From the NCBI RefSeq assembly GCF_014651015.1, contig NZ_BMWB01000008.1, positions 1 through 64,000 on the forward strand: 64,000 nucleotides of DNA. The letters run 5' to 3'. Of the stretch, positions 1 to 8,324 are shown in pieces. The DNA comes from Streptomyces xantholiticus. Its GTDB lineage: Bacteria > Actinomycetota > Actinomycetes > Streptomycetales > Streptomycetaceae. Positions within the stretch are counted from its first letter, which is position 1; the number at the start of each line of letters is the position of its first letter. A model generated the notes under the pieces. That model ran no database searches and had not been told where the DNA came from. It saw only the letters and a list, made by a program, of their open reading frames with translations. The translations under genes were made by a program, and so were the position numbers.

Positions 1-66
1 ACCGCCGAAGAAATCCTCGAATCCCTCGCCCGCTTCTGCCGACGGATCTCCGGCGCAGGACACTAG
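1..66 (+). CDS. C-terminal end of an unidentified protein (partial)
   Basis: An open frame runs in from the left edge and ends in TAG at 64-66. Only 21 C-terminal residues are visible (ending ...RRISGAGH), too few to name a family. The stop overlaps the stop of the convergent STAS gene by a few bases, so the two genes meet tail to tail with no room for a terminator between them. Confidence 0.55.
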   Translation, partial: TAEEILESLARFCRRISGAGH

Positions 67-401
67 ACGGCATCGGCCAGTTCGGGCAGGCCCACCAGTT
101 CCAGCAGGGCGAGCAGATCGGATCCGGCGTTGCGGAGCCGGAGCCGAGTGCTCTGCCGCCGCGCGGTGAGGTGCAGGCGGGCGAGGGCGTCCACGGTGGC
201 CAGGTTCACCTGCTCGAGTCCGCCGATGTCGCAGAACACCTCGTCAGGAGGAACGCCGCCCGTCCCGTGGTGACGGAGCAGGCGGCTGAGCTCCTCGCAG
301 AGGCGCGAAGCATCGCCGGGGGTGATCCTCCCGGTGATGCGCATGACAGCAGGCTCTATGGCGTCCACGTCAGGATGACCGCCGCCGCTCGGGGAACTCA
401 T
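63..401 (-). CDS. STAS-domain protein (anti-sigma-factor-antagonist-like)
   Basis: This gene encodes 112 residues. The fold pattern is STAS-like: an MRITGRITPGDA-type first strand, a CDIGGLEQVNLATVDALARL core, then alternating strand and helix to the end. In classical antagonists a serine in the core loop is phosphorylated. Here the core loop reads EQVNLATVD, so the usual DxSG serine motif is not obvious and phospho-switching is uncertain. I start at the ATG at 401 because the frame upstream of it has no domain character. It lies downstream of deoA behind a terminator-like hairpin. Single-domain STAS proteins usually act by protein-protein contact in partner-switching systems. No partner anti-sigma kinase lies next to it. 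Confidence 0.7.
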   Translation of the reverse strand: MSSPSGGGHPDVDAIEPAVMRITGRITPGDASRLCEELSRLLRHHGTGGVPPDEVFCDIGGLEQVNLATVDALARLHLTARRQSTRLRLRNAGSDLLALLELVGLPELADAV

Positions 402-425
402 CGCGGCGGCGGGCAGGACCCGGGC

Positions 426-450
426 GGGACCGGCGGTTCGCACCGGTCCC
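426..450 (-). terminator. Hairpin downstream of deoA
   Basis: GGGACCGG at 426-433 pairs with CCGGTCCC at 443-450 around a short loop. It sits 17 bases past the deoA stop and before the STAS gene, as expected for a Streptomyces U-less terminator or attenuator. Confidence 0.5.
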
Positions 451-466
451 CTTCGACCGCGGCAGG

Positions 467-1744
467 TCAGGCGATGCGGTCCAGCACGATGGGATTCGCG
501 GTGAAGTCCGCGCCGGACTCGGCGATGTCGTAGGCGGCGTGCAGGGACCGCAGCGCGTAGTCGAACTTCTCGGGCGTGTCCGTGTGGAGCGTCAGCAGCG
601 GCTGGCCGGCGGTCACCGTGTCGCCCGGCTTGGCGTGCAGCTCGACGCCCGCGCCGGCCTGGACCGGGTCCTCCTTGCGGGCGCGGCCGGCGCCGAGGCG
701 CCAGGCGGCGATGCCGATGTCGTAGGCGTCGAGGCGGGTCAGCACGCCGGAGGCCGGGGCGGTGACGACGTGCTGCTCCCGGGCGACGGGCAGGGTGGCG
801 TCCGGGTCGCCGCCCTGCGCGGCGATCATGCGGCGCCACACGTCCATCGCGGAGCCGTCGGCGAGGGCCTTCGCCGGGTCGGCGTCCTTGATGCCGGCGG
901 CGTCGAGCATCTCGTGCGCGAGCGCGAGGGTGAGTTCGACGACGTCCGCGGGGCCGCCGCCCGCCAGGACCTCGACGGACTCGCGGACCTCGAGGGCGTT
1001 GCCGGCGGTCAGACCGAGCGGCGTGGACATGTCGGTGAGCAGGGCGACCGTCTTCACACCGCTGTCGGTGCCCAGCGCGACCATGGTGGAGGCCAGTTCG
1101 CGGGCGTCGTCGATGTTCTTCATGAAGGCGCCGGTGCCGACCTTGACGTCGAGGACGAGCGAGCCGGTCCCCTCGGCGATCTTCTTGGACATGATCGAGG
1201 AGGCGATCAGCGGGATCGCCTCGACGGTGCCTGTGACGTCCCGCAGGGCGTAGAGCTTCTTGTCGGCGGGGGCGAGGCCGTCGCCGGCCGCGCAGATGAC
1301 CGCGCCGGTGGTCTCGAGGACGTTCAGCATCTCCTCGTTGGAAAGCAGGGCCCGCCAGCCGGGAATGGACTCCAGCTTGTCGAGCGTGCCGCCGGTGTGG
1401 CCGAGGCCGCGGCCGCTCAACTGGGGCACGGCCGCGCCGCAGGCTGCGACCAGCGGGGCGAGCGGGAGCGTGATCTTGTCGCCGACGCCGCCGGTGGAGT
1501 GCTTGTCGGCGGTGGGGCGGGAGAGCGAGGTGAAGTTCATCCGCTCCCCGGACGCGATCATGGCGGCGGTCCAGCGGGCGATCTCGGTGCGGTTCATGCC
1601 GTTGAGGAGGATGGCCATGGCCAGCGCCGACATCTGCTCGTCGGCGACCTCGCCGCGGGTGTAGGCGTCGATCACCCAGTCGATCTGCTCGGGGCTCAGC
1701 TCGCCGCGGTCCCGCTTGGTGCGGATGACGGAGATGACGTCCAT
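467..1744 (-). CDS. deoA: Thymidine phosphorylase
   Basis: Thymidine phosphorylase cleaves thymidine with phosphate to thymine and deoxyribose-1-phosphate, a cytoplasmic step of pyrimidine salvage. The 425-residue length is normal for the family. The phosphate-binding motif KHSTGGVGDK lies at residues 81-90. The family signature SGRGLGHTGGTLDKLE lies at 110-125. The C-terminal alpha/beta domain (from about residue 340) is present and contains the biotinyl-like GDTVTAGQPLLTLHT stretch. The start at 1744 has a GGAGG ribosome site seven bases upstream. It follows cdd on the same strand, but a hairpin and a palindromic operator lie between them, so it probably has its own regulated promoter. With cdd and the transporter it makes a nucleoside uptake and catabolism locus. 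Confidence 0.95.
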   Translation of the reverse strand: MDVISVIRTKRDRGELSPEQIDWVIDAYTRGEVADEQMSALAMAILLNGMNRTEIARWTAAMIASGERMNFTSLSRPTADKHSTGGVGDKITLPLAPLVAACGAAVPQLSGRGLGHTGGTLDKLESIPGWRALLSNEEMLNVLETTGAVICAAGDGLAPADKKLYALRDVTGTVEAIPLIASSIMSKKIAEGTGSLVLDVKVGTGAFMKNIDDARELASTMVALGTDSGVKTVALLTDMSTPLGLTAGNALEVRESVEVLAGGGPADVVELTLALAHEMLDAAGIKDADPAKALADGSAMDVWRRMIAAQGGDPDATLPVAREQHVVTAPASGVLTRLDAYDIGIAAWRLGAGRARKEDPVQAGAGVELHAKPGDTVTAGQPLLTLHTDTPEKFDYALRSLHAAYDIAESGADFTANPIVLDRIA

Positions 1745-1775
1745 GGCATTTCCTCCAGGTTGATCTGCCCGCGCT

Positions 1776-1787
1776 CTACGCGCATAG
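1776..1787 (-). promoter_or_regulatory. Candidate nucleoside-regulon operator, copy 1
   Basis: CTACGCGCATAG is a near-perfect palindrome 32-43 bases upstream of deoA. Closely matching palindromes occur before the ABC operon (6275) and before the BMP lipoprotein gene (7496), and nowhere else that I noticed. Position and co-occurrence suggest one shared repressor site; the regulator is not in the window. Confidence 0.6.
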
Positions 1788-1801
1788 AAAGAGGGTAAGG
1801 G

Positions 1802-1834
1802 CGCGGCCCTTCCGCCGGCAGCGGAAGGGCCGCG
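1802..1834 (-). terminator. Terminator/attenuator after cdd
   Basis: A perfect 14-bp stem (1802-1815 with 1821-1834) and a 5-base loop lie 16 bases past the cdd stop. It separates the transporter-cdd transcript from deoA. Confidence 0.7.
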
Positions 1835-1849
1835 AGGTGTTGCTCTTGC

Positions 1850-2248
1850 TCAGTCGAGATGGCCCGGCCCGAAGGCGTGCGGCAGCATCTCGGAGAGCGG
1901 CAGGACCCCGGCCGGGGTGTCCAGCAGCAGTCCGGGGCCGCCGAACTCGTACAGCAGTTGTCGGCATCGGCCGCACGGCACCAGCAGCTCGCCCCGGCCG
2001 TCGACGCATGTGAAGTGGGTCAGCCTGCCGCCGCCGGTGGACTGCAGCTGCGAGACGAGGCCGCACTCGGCGCACAGCCCGAGCCCGTACGAGGCGTTCT
2101 CGACGTTGCAGCCGGTAACCGTACGGCCGTCGTCGACGAGGGCGGCGACGCCGACCGGGTAGCCCGAGTACGGGGCGTACGCGTGCGACATCGCCTCGCG
2201 CGCCAGCGCCCGCAGGGCGTCCCAGTCGAAGCCGTCGTCCGCCGTCAC
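1850..2248 (-). CDS. cdd: Cytidine deaminase
   Basis: Cytidine deaminase converts cytidine and deoxycytidine to uridine and deoxyuridine using a bound zinc. The 132-residue length fits the homotetrameric class. The zinc and catalytic residues are visible as C59-A60-E61 (after NASYGLGL) and P91-C-G-R-C95. The GTG start at 2248 overlaps the TGA of the upstream permease (GTGA), which indicates translational coupling. It is the last gene of the transporter operon, so imported cytidine is deaminated directly. A hairpin follows the stop. Confidence 0.95.
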   Translation of the reverse strand: MTADDGFDWDALRALAREAMSHAYAPYSGYPVGVAALVDDGRTVTGCNVENASYGLGLCAECGLVSQLQSTGGGRLTHFTCVDGRGELLVPCGRCRQLLYEFGGPGLLLDTPAGVLPLSEMLPHAFGPGHLD

Positions 2249-3513
2249 TTGCCCTGGCCCTTGAAGTACGGCTGACCGTTGGCCTTGGGCATGCGCAGCC
2301 GCTGTGCGGACACCGCCAGCACGAGCAGCGTGGCGACGTACGGCGCGGCGTCGACGAACTGGCTCGGCAACTCGTCGGTCAGCGCGTACCAGGTGAACAG
2401 CAGCGCGGAGAACGCCGCGGAGACCACGGCCTGGACGTACTTCTTCTTGTAGAGCAGCCAGAACACCGCGATCAGCAGCAGGATGGCGAGCAGCAGCAGC
2501 ATCGCGTGGACGTTCATCGCACCGCCGCGCAGCTTGAGGCTGTCGGTGAAGCCGAACAGGCCCGCGCCCAGTGCCATTCCGCCCGGCATCCAGTTGCCGA
2601 AGATCATCGCGGCGAGACCGATGTAGCCGCGGCCGCCGGTCTGGCCCTCCTGGTAGATGCCGGTGATGATCGCGAGGAACGCGCCACCGAGGCCGGCCAG
2701 ACCGCCGGAGACGATCACGGCGATGTACTTGTACTTGTAGACGTTGACGCCGAGCGACTCGGCGGCGACCGGGTTCTCACCGCAGGAGCGCAGCCGCAGA
2801 CCGAAGCTGGTGCGCCACAGCACCCACCAGGTGCCGGGGACGAGCAGCAGCGCGACGACGGTCAGCAGCGACAGGTTGGTGACCAGGCCGCCGAGGACGC
2901 CGGCCAGGTCGGACACGAAGAACCAGTGCTTGGCCTGGAGGTCGCCCAGGGCGTCGGAGAGCCCGGGGATCGTGATGCGCTCGATGGCGTCGATGCGCGG
3001 CGACTGCTTGGAGGAACCGCCCTCGGTCTCGGCGAAGGTGAAGTTCGACAGATAGCGGGTGAGGCCGGTGGCCAGGATGGTGATGGCGACGCCGGAGACG
3101 ATGTGGTTGACCTTGAAGGTCACCGTCATCACCGCGTGCAGCAGACCGCCGAGCGCACCGCCGACGATGCCCAGCAGCACACCGGTCCACGGGCCCCACT
3201 GGTAGCCCGCCCAGGCGCCGAACCAGGTGCCGAGGATCATCATGCCCTCGAGACCGATGTTGATGACGCCGGCCCGCTCGGCCCACAGTCCGCCGAGGCC
3301 GGCGAGACCGATCGGCACGGCGAGCTGGAGCGCGCCGGAGACCTGGCCGATGGAGGTGAGGTCGTTCGCGCCGCTGATGACCCGCACCAGCGAGAACAGG
3401 GCGAGTCCGCCCGCGATGATCAGCAGGATGACGGGCAGGGACAGCTTGCGGCGGCCGCCGCCCTTCTTGGGCGCGGTGTTCGCCATGGAGACGGTGCTCG
3501 TCGACTCGCTCAT
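2245..3513 (-). CDS. BMP-family (nucleoside) ABC transporter permease 2
   Basis: This is a 422-residue polytopic membrane protein of the branched-chain amino acid/ribose permease superfamily. The N-terminus is basic and cytoplasmic, followed by many hydrophobic helices. The ERAGVINIGLEGMM segment (about residue 80) is typical of the NupQ/YufQ half of BMP-type nucleoside importers. The start overlaps the previous permease by ATGA and the stop overlaps cdd by GTGA, so the operon is tightly coupled. Nucleoside specificity is inferred from the linked cdd, deoA and BMP lipoprotein genes. Transport of other purine or riboside compounds is possible. Confidence 0.9.
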   Translation of the reverse strand: MSESTSTVSMANTAPKKGGGRRKLSLPVILLIIAGGLALFSLVRVISGANDLTSIGQVSGALQLAVPIGLAGLGGLWAERAGVINIGLEGMMILGTWFGAWAGYQWGPWTGVLLGIVGGALGGLLHAVMTVTFKVNHIVSGVAITILATGLTRYLSNFTFAETEGGSSKQSPRIDAIERITIPGLSDALGDLQAKHWFFVSDLAGVLGGLVTNLSLLTVVALLLVPGTWWVLWRTSFGLRLRSCGENPVAAESLGVNVYKYKYIAVIVSGGLAGLGGAFLAIITGIYQEGQTGGRGYIGLAAMIFGNWMPGGMALGAGLFGFTDSLKLRGGAMNVHAMLLLLAILLLIAVFWLLYKKKYVQAVVSAAFSALLFTWYALTDELPSQFVDAAPYVATLLVLAVSAQRLRMPKANGQPYFKGQGK

Positions 3514-4616
3514 GCCGCCACCTCCTTCTTCTTCCGGGCCTGCGCGGCAAGCTCCTCGCCGACCTTCTGCTGCTGACGGCGGAGCCCGTACTGACGGACC
3601 AGTTCGTAGGACACGACGACCGCGATCACGATCAGGCCCTGCATGATCAGCGCGATCTCCTTCGGATAACCCTCCAGGCCGATGCCTTCCGCCGTCTTGT
3701 CCAGGAAGGCGAAGAGCAGTGAGGCGAAGAAGATGCCGATGGGGTTGTTCCGGCCGAGCAGGGCGATACCGATGGCGGTGAAACCGACACCGACCGGGAA
3801 GCTCAGGCTGTACGTGTGGGTCTGGCCGAGCAGCATCGGCATGCCGGCCAGGCCCGCCATGGCACCGGAGATCAGCATGGCGGTGAGGACCATCTTCTTG
3901 GCGTCCACACCGCTCGCCTGGGCGGCGGACTCACTGGCGCCGGTGGCGCGCAGGTCGAATCCGAAGCGGGTGCGGTTCAGCACGAACCAGTAGACGATGC
4001 CGAGCGCGAAGGCGACGAAGGTGAAGCCGTAGATCGTGCCGCCGTCCAGCGCCAGGCCGGGGAACCAGCCGGACTCGGCGATGATTCCGGTGTTCAGGTC
4101 GTTGGAGCCCTCCGGGCGCACACCGAGGTTCGCCGGCAGGATCATCCAGGCGATCAGGCTGGTCGCGATGGCGTTGAGCATGATCGTGGAGACGACCTCG
4201 CTCACCCCGCGCGTGGTCTTGAGGACGCCCGCGATGCCGGCCCAGGAGGCGCCGACTGCCATGGCCACGAGCACGATCAGCAGGACGTGCAGCGGACCGG
4301 GCAGTTCCACCGCGGCACCGACGACTGCGGCGAGCATGACCGCGAGGCGGTACTGGCCGTCGACGCCGATGTTGAACAGGTTCATCCGGAAGCCGATGGC
4401 GACGGCCAGGGCTGCCAGGTAGTAGATGCCGGTCTGGTTGACGATCAGGACCTGGACGTCCGTGAACTGGATCTGGTCGATCATCAGCCGGTACGGCTCG
4501 AGCGGGCTGAGGTTGGAGAGCAGCAGCACCACCGCGGTGAGCAGGAAGGCCACGACCAGGGCGAGCGCCGGGCCGGCCAGGCCCAGGATCAGCCGGTCCT
4601 TGTCGAACTTCTTCAT
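3510..4616 (-). CDS. BMP-family (nucleoside) ABC transporter permease 1
   Basis: This 368-residue integral membrane protein is the second permease half (NupP/YufP-like). After a short basic start (MKKFDKDRLILG) come about eight to ten hydrophobic helices, with the cytoplasmic coupling region around VSEVVSTIMLNAI (about residue 140). The C-terminal tail is lysine/alanine-rich and probably cytoplasmic. Both ends overlap neighbouring genes by 4 bp, which supports equal synthesis with the partner permease and the ATPase. It should form the heterodimeric channel with the gene at 2245. Confidence 0.9.
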   Translation of the reverse strand: MKKFDKDRLILGLAGPALALVVAFLLTAVVLLLSNLSPLEPYRLMIDQIQFTDVQVLIVNQTGIYYLAALAVAIGFRMNLFNIGVDGQYRLAVMLAAVVGAAVELPGPLHVLLIVLVAMAVGASWAGIAGVLKTTRGVSEVVSTIMLNAIATSLIAWMILPANLGVRPEGSNDLNTGIIAESGWFPGLALDGGTIYGFTFVAFALGIVYWFVLNRTRFGFDLRATGASESAAQASGVDAKKMVLTAMLISGAMAGLAGMPMLLGQTHTYSLSFPVGVGFTAIGIALLGRNNPIGIFFASLLFAFLDKTAEGIGLEGYPKEIALIMQGLIVIAVVVSYELVRQYGLRRQQQKVGEELAAQARKKKEVAA

Positions 4617-6178
4617 CGGCTCTCACCGTTCTCGTCGTGCTCGAGGTGGCCGGACGTGGCACCGGTCATGGCGGAGCCCAACTCCTCCGGGGTGATCGTG
4701 GCGGGGTCGGCGTCGGCGACCAGACGGCCGCGGTACATCACACGCAGGGTGTCGGAGAGTCCGATGAGCTCGTCCAGGTCTGCGGAGATCAGCAGCACGG
4801 CCAGACCCTCGTGGCGCGCCTCGCGGATCTGGTCCCAGATCTGCGCCTGCGCGCCGACGTCCACACCGCGGGTGGGGTGCGCGGCGATCAGCAGCTTCGG
4901 CGCGTGGCTCATCTCACGGCCGACGATCAGCTTCTGCTGGTTGCCGCCGGACAGCGAGGCGGCGGTGACCTCGATGCCGGGCGTGCGCACGTCGTACTCG
5001 CGCACGATGCGCTCGGTGTCCTGGCGTGCGGCCTTGAGGTCGAGCAGCCCCTTCTTGCTGTTCGGCTTCTCCGTCACATGGCCGAGGATGCGGTTCTCCC
5101 ACAGCGGGGCGTCCAGCAGCAGGCCGTGCCGGTGCCGGTCCTCCGGGATGTAGCCGATGCCGCCCTCGCGGCGCTTGCGGGTGGCCGCGTGCGAGATGTC
5201 GGCGCCGTCGAGCGTGACGACACCGGCGTCGGGGTCGCGCATGCCCATCAGGGCCTCGATGAGCTCGGTCTGGCCGTTGCCCTCCACACCGGCGATGCCC
5301 ATGACCTCGCCCTTGTGGATGGTGAAACCGATCCCGGCGAGGACCTCGCGAACCACGCCGTCCGGGTCGGTGGCCGTGAGCCTGAGGTCCTCGACCTTGA
5401 GCATCGGCACGTCCGTGACCGTCGACTCCCGGGTCTCCGGCGACGGCAGCTCGGTGCCGACCATCAGCTCGGCGAGCTGCTTGGTCGTGGTGCTCCTCGG
5501 GTCCGCGGTACCGACCGTCGTACCGCGGCGGATGACCGTGATCTCGTCGGCGACCGACAGCACCTCGCCCAGCTTGTGCGAGATGAAGATGACGGTCAGG
5601 CCCTCGGCCTTGAGCTCGCGCAGATTGTCGAAGAGCGCGTCGACCTCCTGCGGGACGAGCACGGCGGTCGGCTCGTCGAGGATCAGCGTGCGGGCGCCGC
5701 GGTAGAGGACCTTGAGGATCTCGACGCGCTGGCGGTCGGCGACGCCGAGCTGCTCGACGAGGACGTCGGGACGCACCCCGAGGCCGTACGCGTCGGAGAT
5801 CTCCTGGATCTTCCTCCGGGCCCTGGCACCGATGCCGTACAGCTTCTCTCCGCCGAGAACGACGTTCTCCAGGACGGTGAGGTTGTCGGCCAGCATGAAG
5901 TGCTGGTGCACCATGCCGATGCCGAGGGCGATGGCGTCGGCGGGGCTCGAGAAGGTGACCTGGTCGCCGCCGACGGTGATGGTGCCCTCGTCCGGCTTCT
6001 GCATGCCGTAGAGGATCTTCATCAGGGTCGACTTACCGGCACCGTTCTCACCGACCAGGGCGTGCACGGTGCCCTGGCGGATCGTGATGTCGATGTCGTG
6101 GTTGGCGACGACGCCGGGGAAGCGCTTGGTGATGCCGCGCAGTTCTACGGCGGCAGGAGGGCTGGACGCGTTGATGAC
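4613..6178 (-). CDS. Tandem-domain ABC ATPase of nucleoside importer; start codon non-canonical
   Basis: This ATPase has two fused nucleotide-binding domains, as in NupO/MglA/RbsA importers. Domain 1 has Walker A GENGAGKST near residue 42 and Walker B LILDEPTAVL. Domain 2 has GVEGNGQTE and signature LSGGNQQK near residue 408. Its Walker-B region reads AAHPTRGVD, as usual in this class. The first canonical start (GTG 6067) would remove about 36 conserved residues (VELRGITKRFPGVVANH...). The full-length frame has no ATG, GTG or TTG back to an in-frame TGA. A good AAGGAG site instead precedes GTC (6178) and ATC (6175), so translation probably begins at one of these, or a GTG was changed to GTC. 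The stop overlaps permease 1 by ATGA. Confidence 0.85.
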   Translation of the reverse strand, partial: VINASSPPAAVELRGITKRFPGVVANHDIDITIRQGTVHALVGENGAGKSTLMKILYGMQKPDEGTITVGGDQVTFSSPADAIALGIGMVHQHFMLADNLTVLENVVLGGEKLYGIGARARRKIQEISDAYGLGVRPDVLVEQLGVADRQRVEILKVLYRGARTLILDEPTAVLVPQEVDALFDNLRELKAEGLTVIFISHKLGEVLSVADEITVIRRGTTVGTADPRSTTTKQLAELMVGTELPSPETRESTVTDVPMLKVEDLRLTATDPDGVVREVLAGIGFTIHKGEVMGIAGVEGNGQTELIEALMGMRDPDAGVVTLDGADISHAATRKRREGGIGYIPEDRHRHGLLLDAPLWENRILGHVTEKPNSKKGLLDLKAARQDTERIVREYDVRTPGIEVTAASLSGGNQQKLIVGREMSHAPKLLIAAHPTRGVDVGAQAQIWDQIREARHEGLAVLLISADLDELIGLSDTLRVMYRGRLVADADPATITPEELGSAMTGATSGHLEHDENGESR

Positions 6179-6274
6179 GCACTCTCCTTGGCGGGAAGGA
6201 GCGGGAAGGCAGGCGGAAGGGGCGGGCTGTGGTGGTCATGGGGGCGTGGCGAAGTTATCGCGCCGGAACGCCCT

Positions 6275-6286
6275 CTACGCGCGTAG
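6275..6286 (-). promoter_or_regulatory. Candidate nucleoside-regulon operator, copy 2
   Basis: CTACGCGCGTAG is a perfect 12-bp palindrome about 95 bases upstream of the ABC ATPase gene. It matches the elements at 1776 and 7496. Confidence 0.65.
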
Positions 6287-6321
6287 CGCTCCCGAATACC
6301 AAAACCCGGGGGCCGGAAACC

Positions 6322-6362
6322 GGTCCGCGGGCCGTGGGGCTCACGCCCCGGGCCCGCGGACC
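6322..6362 (-). terminator. Hairpin between BMP lipoprotein and ABC operon
   Basis: GGTCCGCGGGCC (6322-6333) pairs with its complement at 6351-6362, with an inner GGGGC/GCCCC stem and TCAC loop. It lies 20 bases past the lipoprotein stop. A partial terminator here would let the binding protein be made in excess over the membrane complex. Confidence 0.7.
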
Positions 6363-6381
6363 TGCGGTACCGGCCGCTCGG

Positions 6382-7434
6382 TTACGGAGCGGTCTTGACC
6401 TTGATCTTGCCGGCGGTGATGTCGGCCTTGGCCTTGTCGACCGCCGCGATGACGTCCGTCATCTTGGTGAAGGCCGGGTTGGAGCGGGCCAGGGCGACGC
6501 CGTCGTCCTCGAGGCCGTAGCGGATCTCACCGGTCTGCGGCTTGCCGTCCTGGACCGACTTGATCAGGTTGAACACGGCACCGGAGACGTTCTTGGTGAC
6601 CGAGGTCAGGATCTGGTTCTTGTAGGCGGCCAGACCCTTCTGGTTGTACTGGTCCGAGTCGACGCCGATGGCCCACTTGCCGGCCTTGGCGGTCGCCTCG
6701 ATCGAACCGGAGCCCGCGAGACCGGCAGCCGCGTAGATCACGTCCGCGCCCGCGTCGAGCTGGCCCTGCGCGGCGGCCTTGCCGAGGTCCGGCTTCGAGA
6801 AGCCGCCGAAGTCCGGCGGCTGCGTCAGGTACTGGACCTTGACGTTGACGCCCTTCTTGGTGTCCTTGACGCCCTGGACGAAGCCCGCCTCGAACTTCTT
6901 GATCAGCGGGGTCTCCACACCGCCGATGAAGCCGACGGTGTTCGTCTTCGTCACCTTGGCGGCGGCGACGCCGGCCAGGTAGGAGCCCTGCTCCTCGTTG
7001 AACACAAGGTTGGCGATGTTCGGGCCGGTCTTGGAGGTGTCGTCGATGAGACCGAAGGTCGTCTTCGGGAACTTCGGGGCCACCTCCGCGATGGCGGGCG
7101 CGTAGGCGAAACCAACACCGATCACGGGGTTGTTGCCGGCCCGCGCCAGCGCGGTCAGGCGCTGGATCTTGTCCGGGTCGCCCTCACCCTCGCTGGGCTC
7201 GGCGTCGTTGCCCTCGATGTCGAGTTCCTTCTCGGCCTTTTCCAGGCCCGCGAAGGCGGCGTCGTTGAACGACTGGTCGCCGCGGCCACCGATGTCGTAC
7301 GCGATGGCGGCCTTGCCGCCCTTGTCGTCCGAGCCGCTGGACTCGGACGACGACTTGCTGCCACACGCGGTGGCAGACAGTGCGAGAGCCGCGGACGCGA
7401 TGCCCACGGTGGCGATCCTGGTGATCCGGCGCAC
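6382..7434 (-). CDS. BMP-family nucleoside-binding lipoprotein
   Basis: This 350-residue lipoprotein has a signal sequence ending in the lipobox LSATAC, with the lipidated Cys at residue 24. A Ser/Gly/Asp linker follows, then a two-lobed BMP (basic membrane protein, PnrA-like) domain. Visible landmarks are DIGGRGDQSFNDAA (about 45-58), the FGLIDDTS region and the GVDSDQYNQ segment. BMP proteins capture purine and pyrimidine nucleosides for an ABC importer, here encoded directly downstream. The GTG start at 7434 has an AAAGGAG site upstream. A matching operator lies 62 bases upstream and a hairpin follows the gene. Confidence 0.92.
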   Translation of the reverse strand: MRRITRIATVGIASAALALSATACGSKSSSESSGSDDKGGKAAIAYDIGGRGDQSFNDAAFAGLEKAEKELDIEGNDAEPSEGEGDPDKIQRLTALARAGNNPVIGVGFAYAPAIAEVAPKFPKTTFGLIDDTSKTGPNIANLVFNEEQGSYLAGVAAAKVTKTNTVGFIGGVETPLIKKFEAGFVQGVKDTKKGVNVKVQYLTQPPDFGGFSKPDLGKAAAQGQLDAGADVIYAAAGLAGSGSIEATAKAGKWAIGVDSDQYNQKGLAAYKNQILTSVTKNVSGAVFNLIKSVQDGKPQTGEIRYGLEDDGVALARSNPAFTKMTDVIAAVDKAKADITAGKIKVKTAP

Positions 7435-7495
7435 TGGGGGGCTCCTTTAAACCTGACCGAAAGCGCCACTTCCGGCGCTGGGTTCGCGGCGATCG

Positions 7496-7507
7496 TAACG
7501 CGCGTAG
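7496..7507 (-). promoter_or_regulatory. Candidate nucleoside-regulon operator, copy 3
   Basis: On the gene strand the site reads CTACGCGCGTTA, one half-site variant of the CTACGCGCGTAG palindrome. It is 62-73 bases upstream of the BMP lipoprotein start. Confidence 0.6.
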
Positions 7508-8324
7508 ATGTCAGTTAAAGACCCGTTCATCAGTCGTTATCGGATCGTCGCGAAGCCCTTTGGGATCGGCAGCCAGGTTATGCCCCGGCCACGGCCTCGC
7601 CGCGTCCCGGCGTGTCGCCCGGTCGGGGGCCCCTGGGGCGGGCGCGGGGCCCGCCCGCGTTGTCGGGCGGGGCCCGGGCCGGGTGCGTGGCGTTCTGGGG
7701 GCGGGCGGCGGGCCCGGCAGGCGGGGCCCGGGCCGGGTGCGTGGAGCCCTGGGGACGGGCGCCTCCGGGCGGGCGCGGGTCCGGGGACGCGCCCTGGGGG
7801 CGGGCGCCTCCGGGCGGGCGCGGGTCCGGTGGGCGGCGTCCGGCATCCGGGCGCCGGATCTGGGGCGGGGCCGGCCTGTGCGTATTACCTGGGGGGCGGG
7901 CCCGCGTTTTCCGGGCGGGGCCCGAGTCCGGTGGCCGGTGTCCGGGTGCCGCTCCGGGCCTGTCCGGTCTCTCGCGCCCCCCTGAGCCCCCGGTCCGGTG
8001 GTTTCGCTCCCGCAGGTAGATCGGTACGGGTGGGGAGATGCCCCCTTGCCGAGACCGGGCTCCGTACCCGTTCCGGGGGCTCCGCCCCGCACCCCCGCGC
8101 CCCCTTCGGGCGGCGCGGGAGGTATCGCATCCCGTCCGGGCCCTGGATACCGAGCGAAGCCCGATACCGGGGCGGATCCCCCGAAGCACCGTGCGGAGCG
8201 CGTTGGCGGGTCCGGACGGAGCCCGTTTCGGCCAGGGGGCGGGGTGGGCGCAGGCCCGCCCAGCGGAACCTGCTCCGGACCCGCCACGAAGGGAACGCAA
8301 CGCCCCCGGATCCGACCCGGCGGG
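7508..8324 (+). repeat. Gene-free GC-rich region with direct repeats
   Basis: This roughly 800-base stretch lies between the BMP promoter and the M20 gene. Open frames exist in every frame but all are Pro/Arg/Gly-rich without domain character, so I call no gene. It holds two identical 24-bp copies (7667-7690 and 7721-7744) and two identical 29-bp copies (7756-7784 and 7801-7829), plus many GGGCGGGCGCGGG-type tracts and short GGGGGCTCCGCCCC hairpins. The pattern suggests slippage or recombination in non-coding DNA. Confidence 0.6.
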
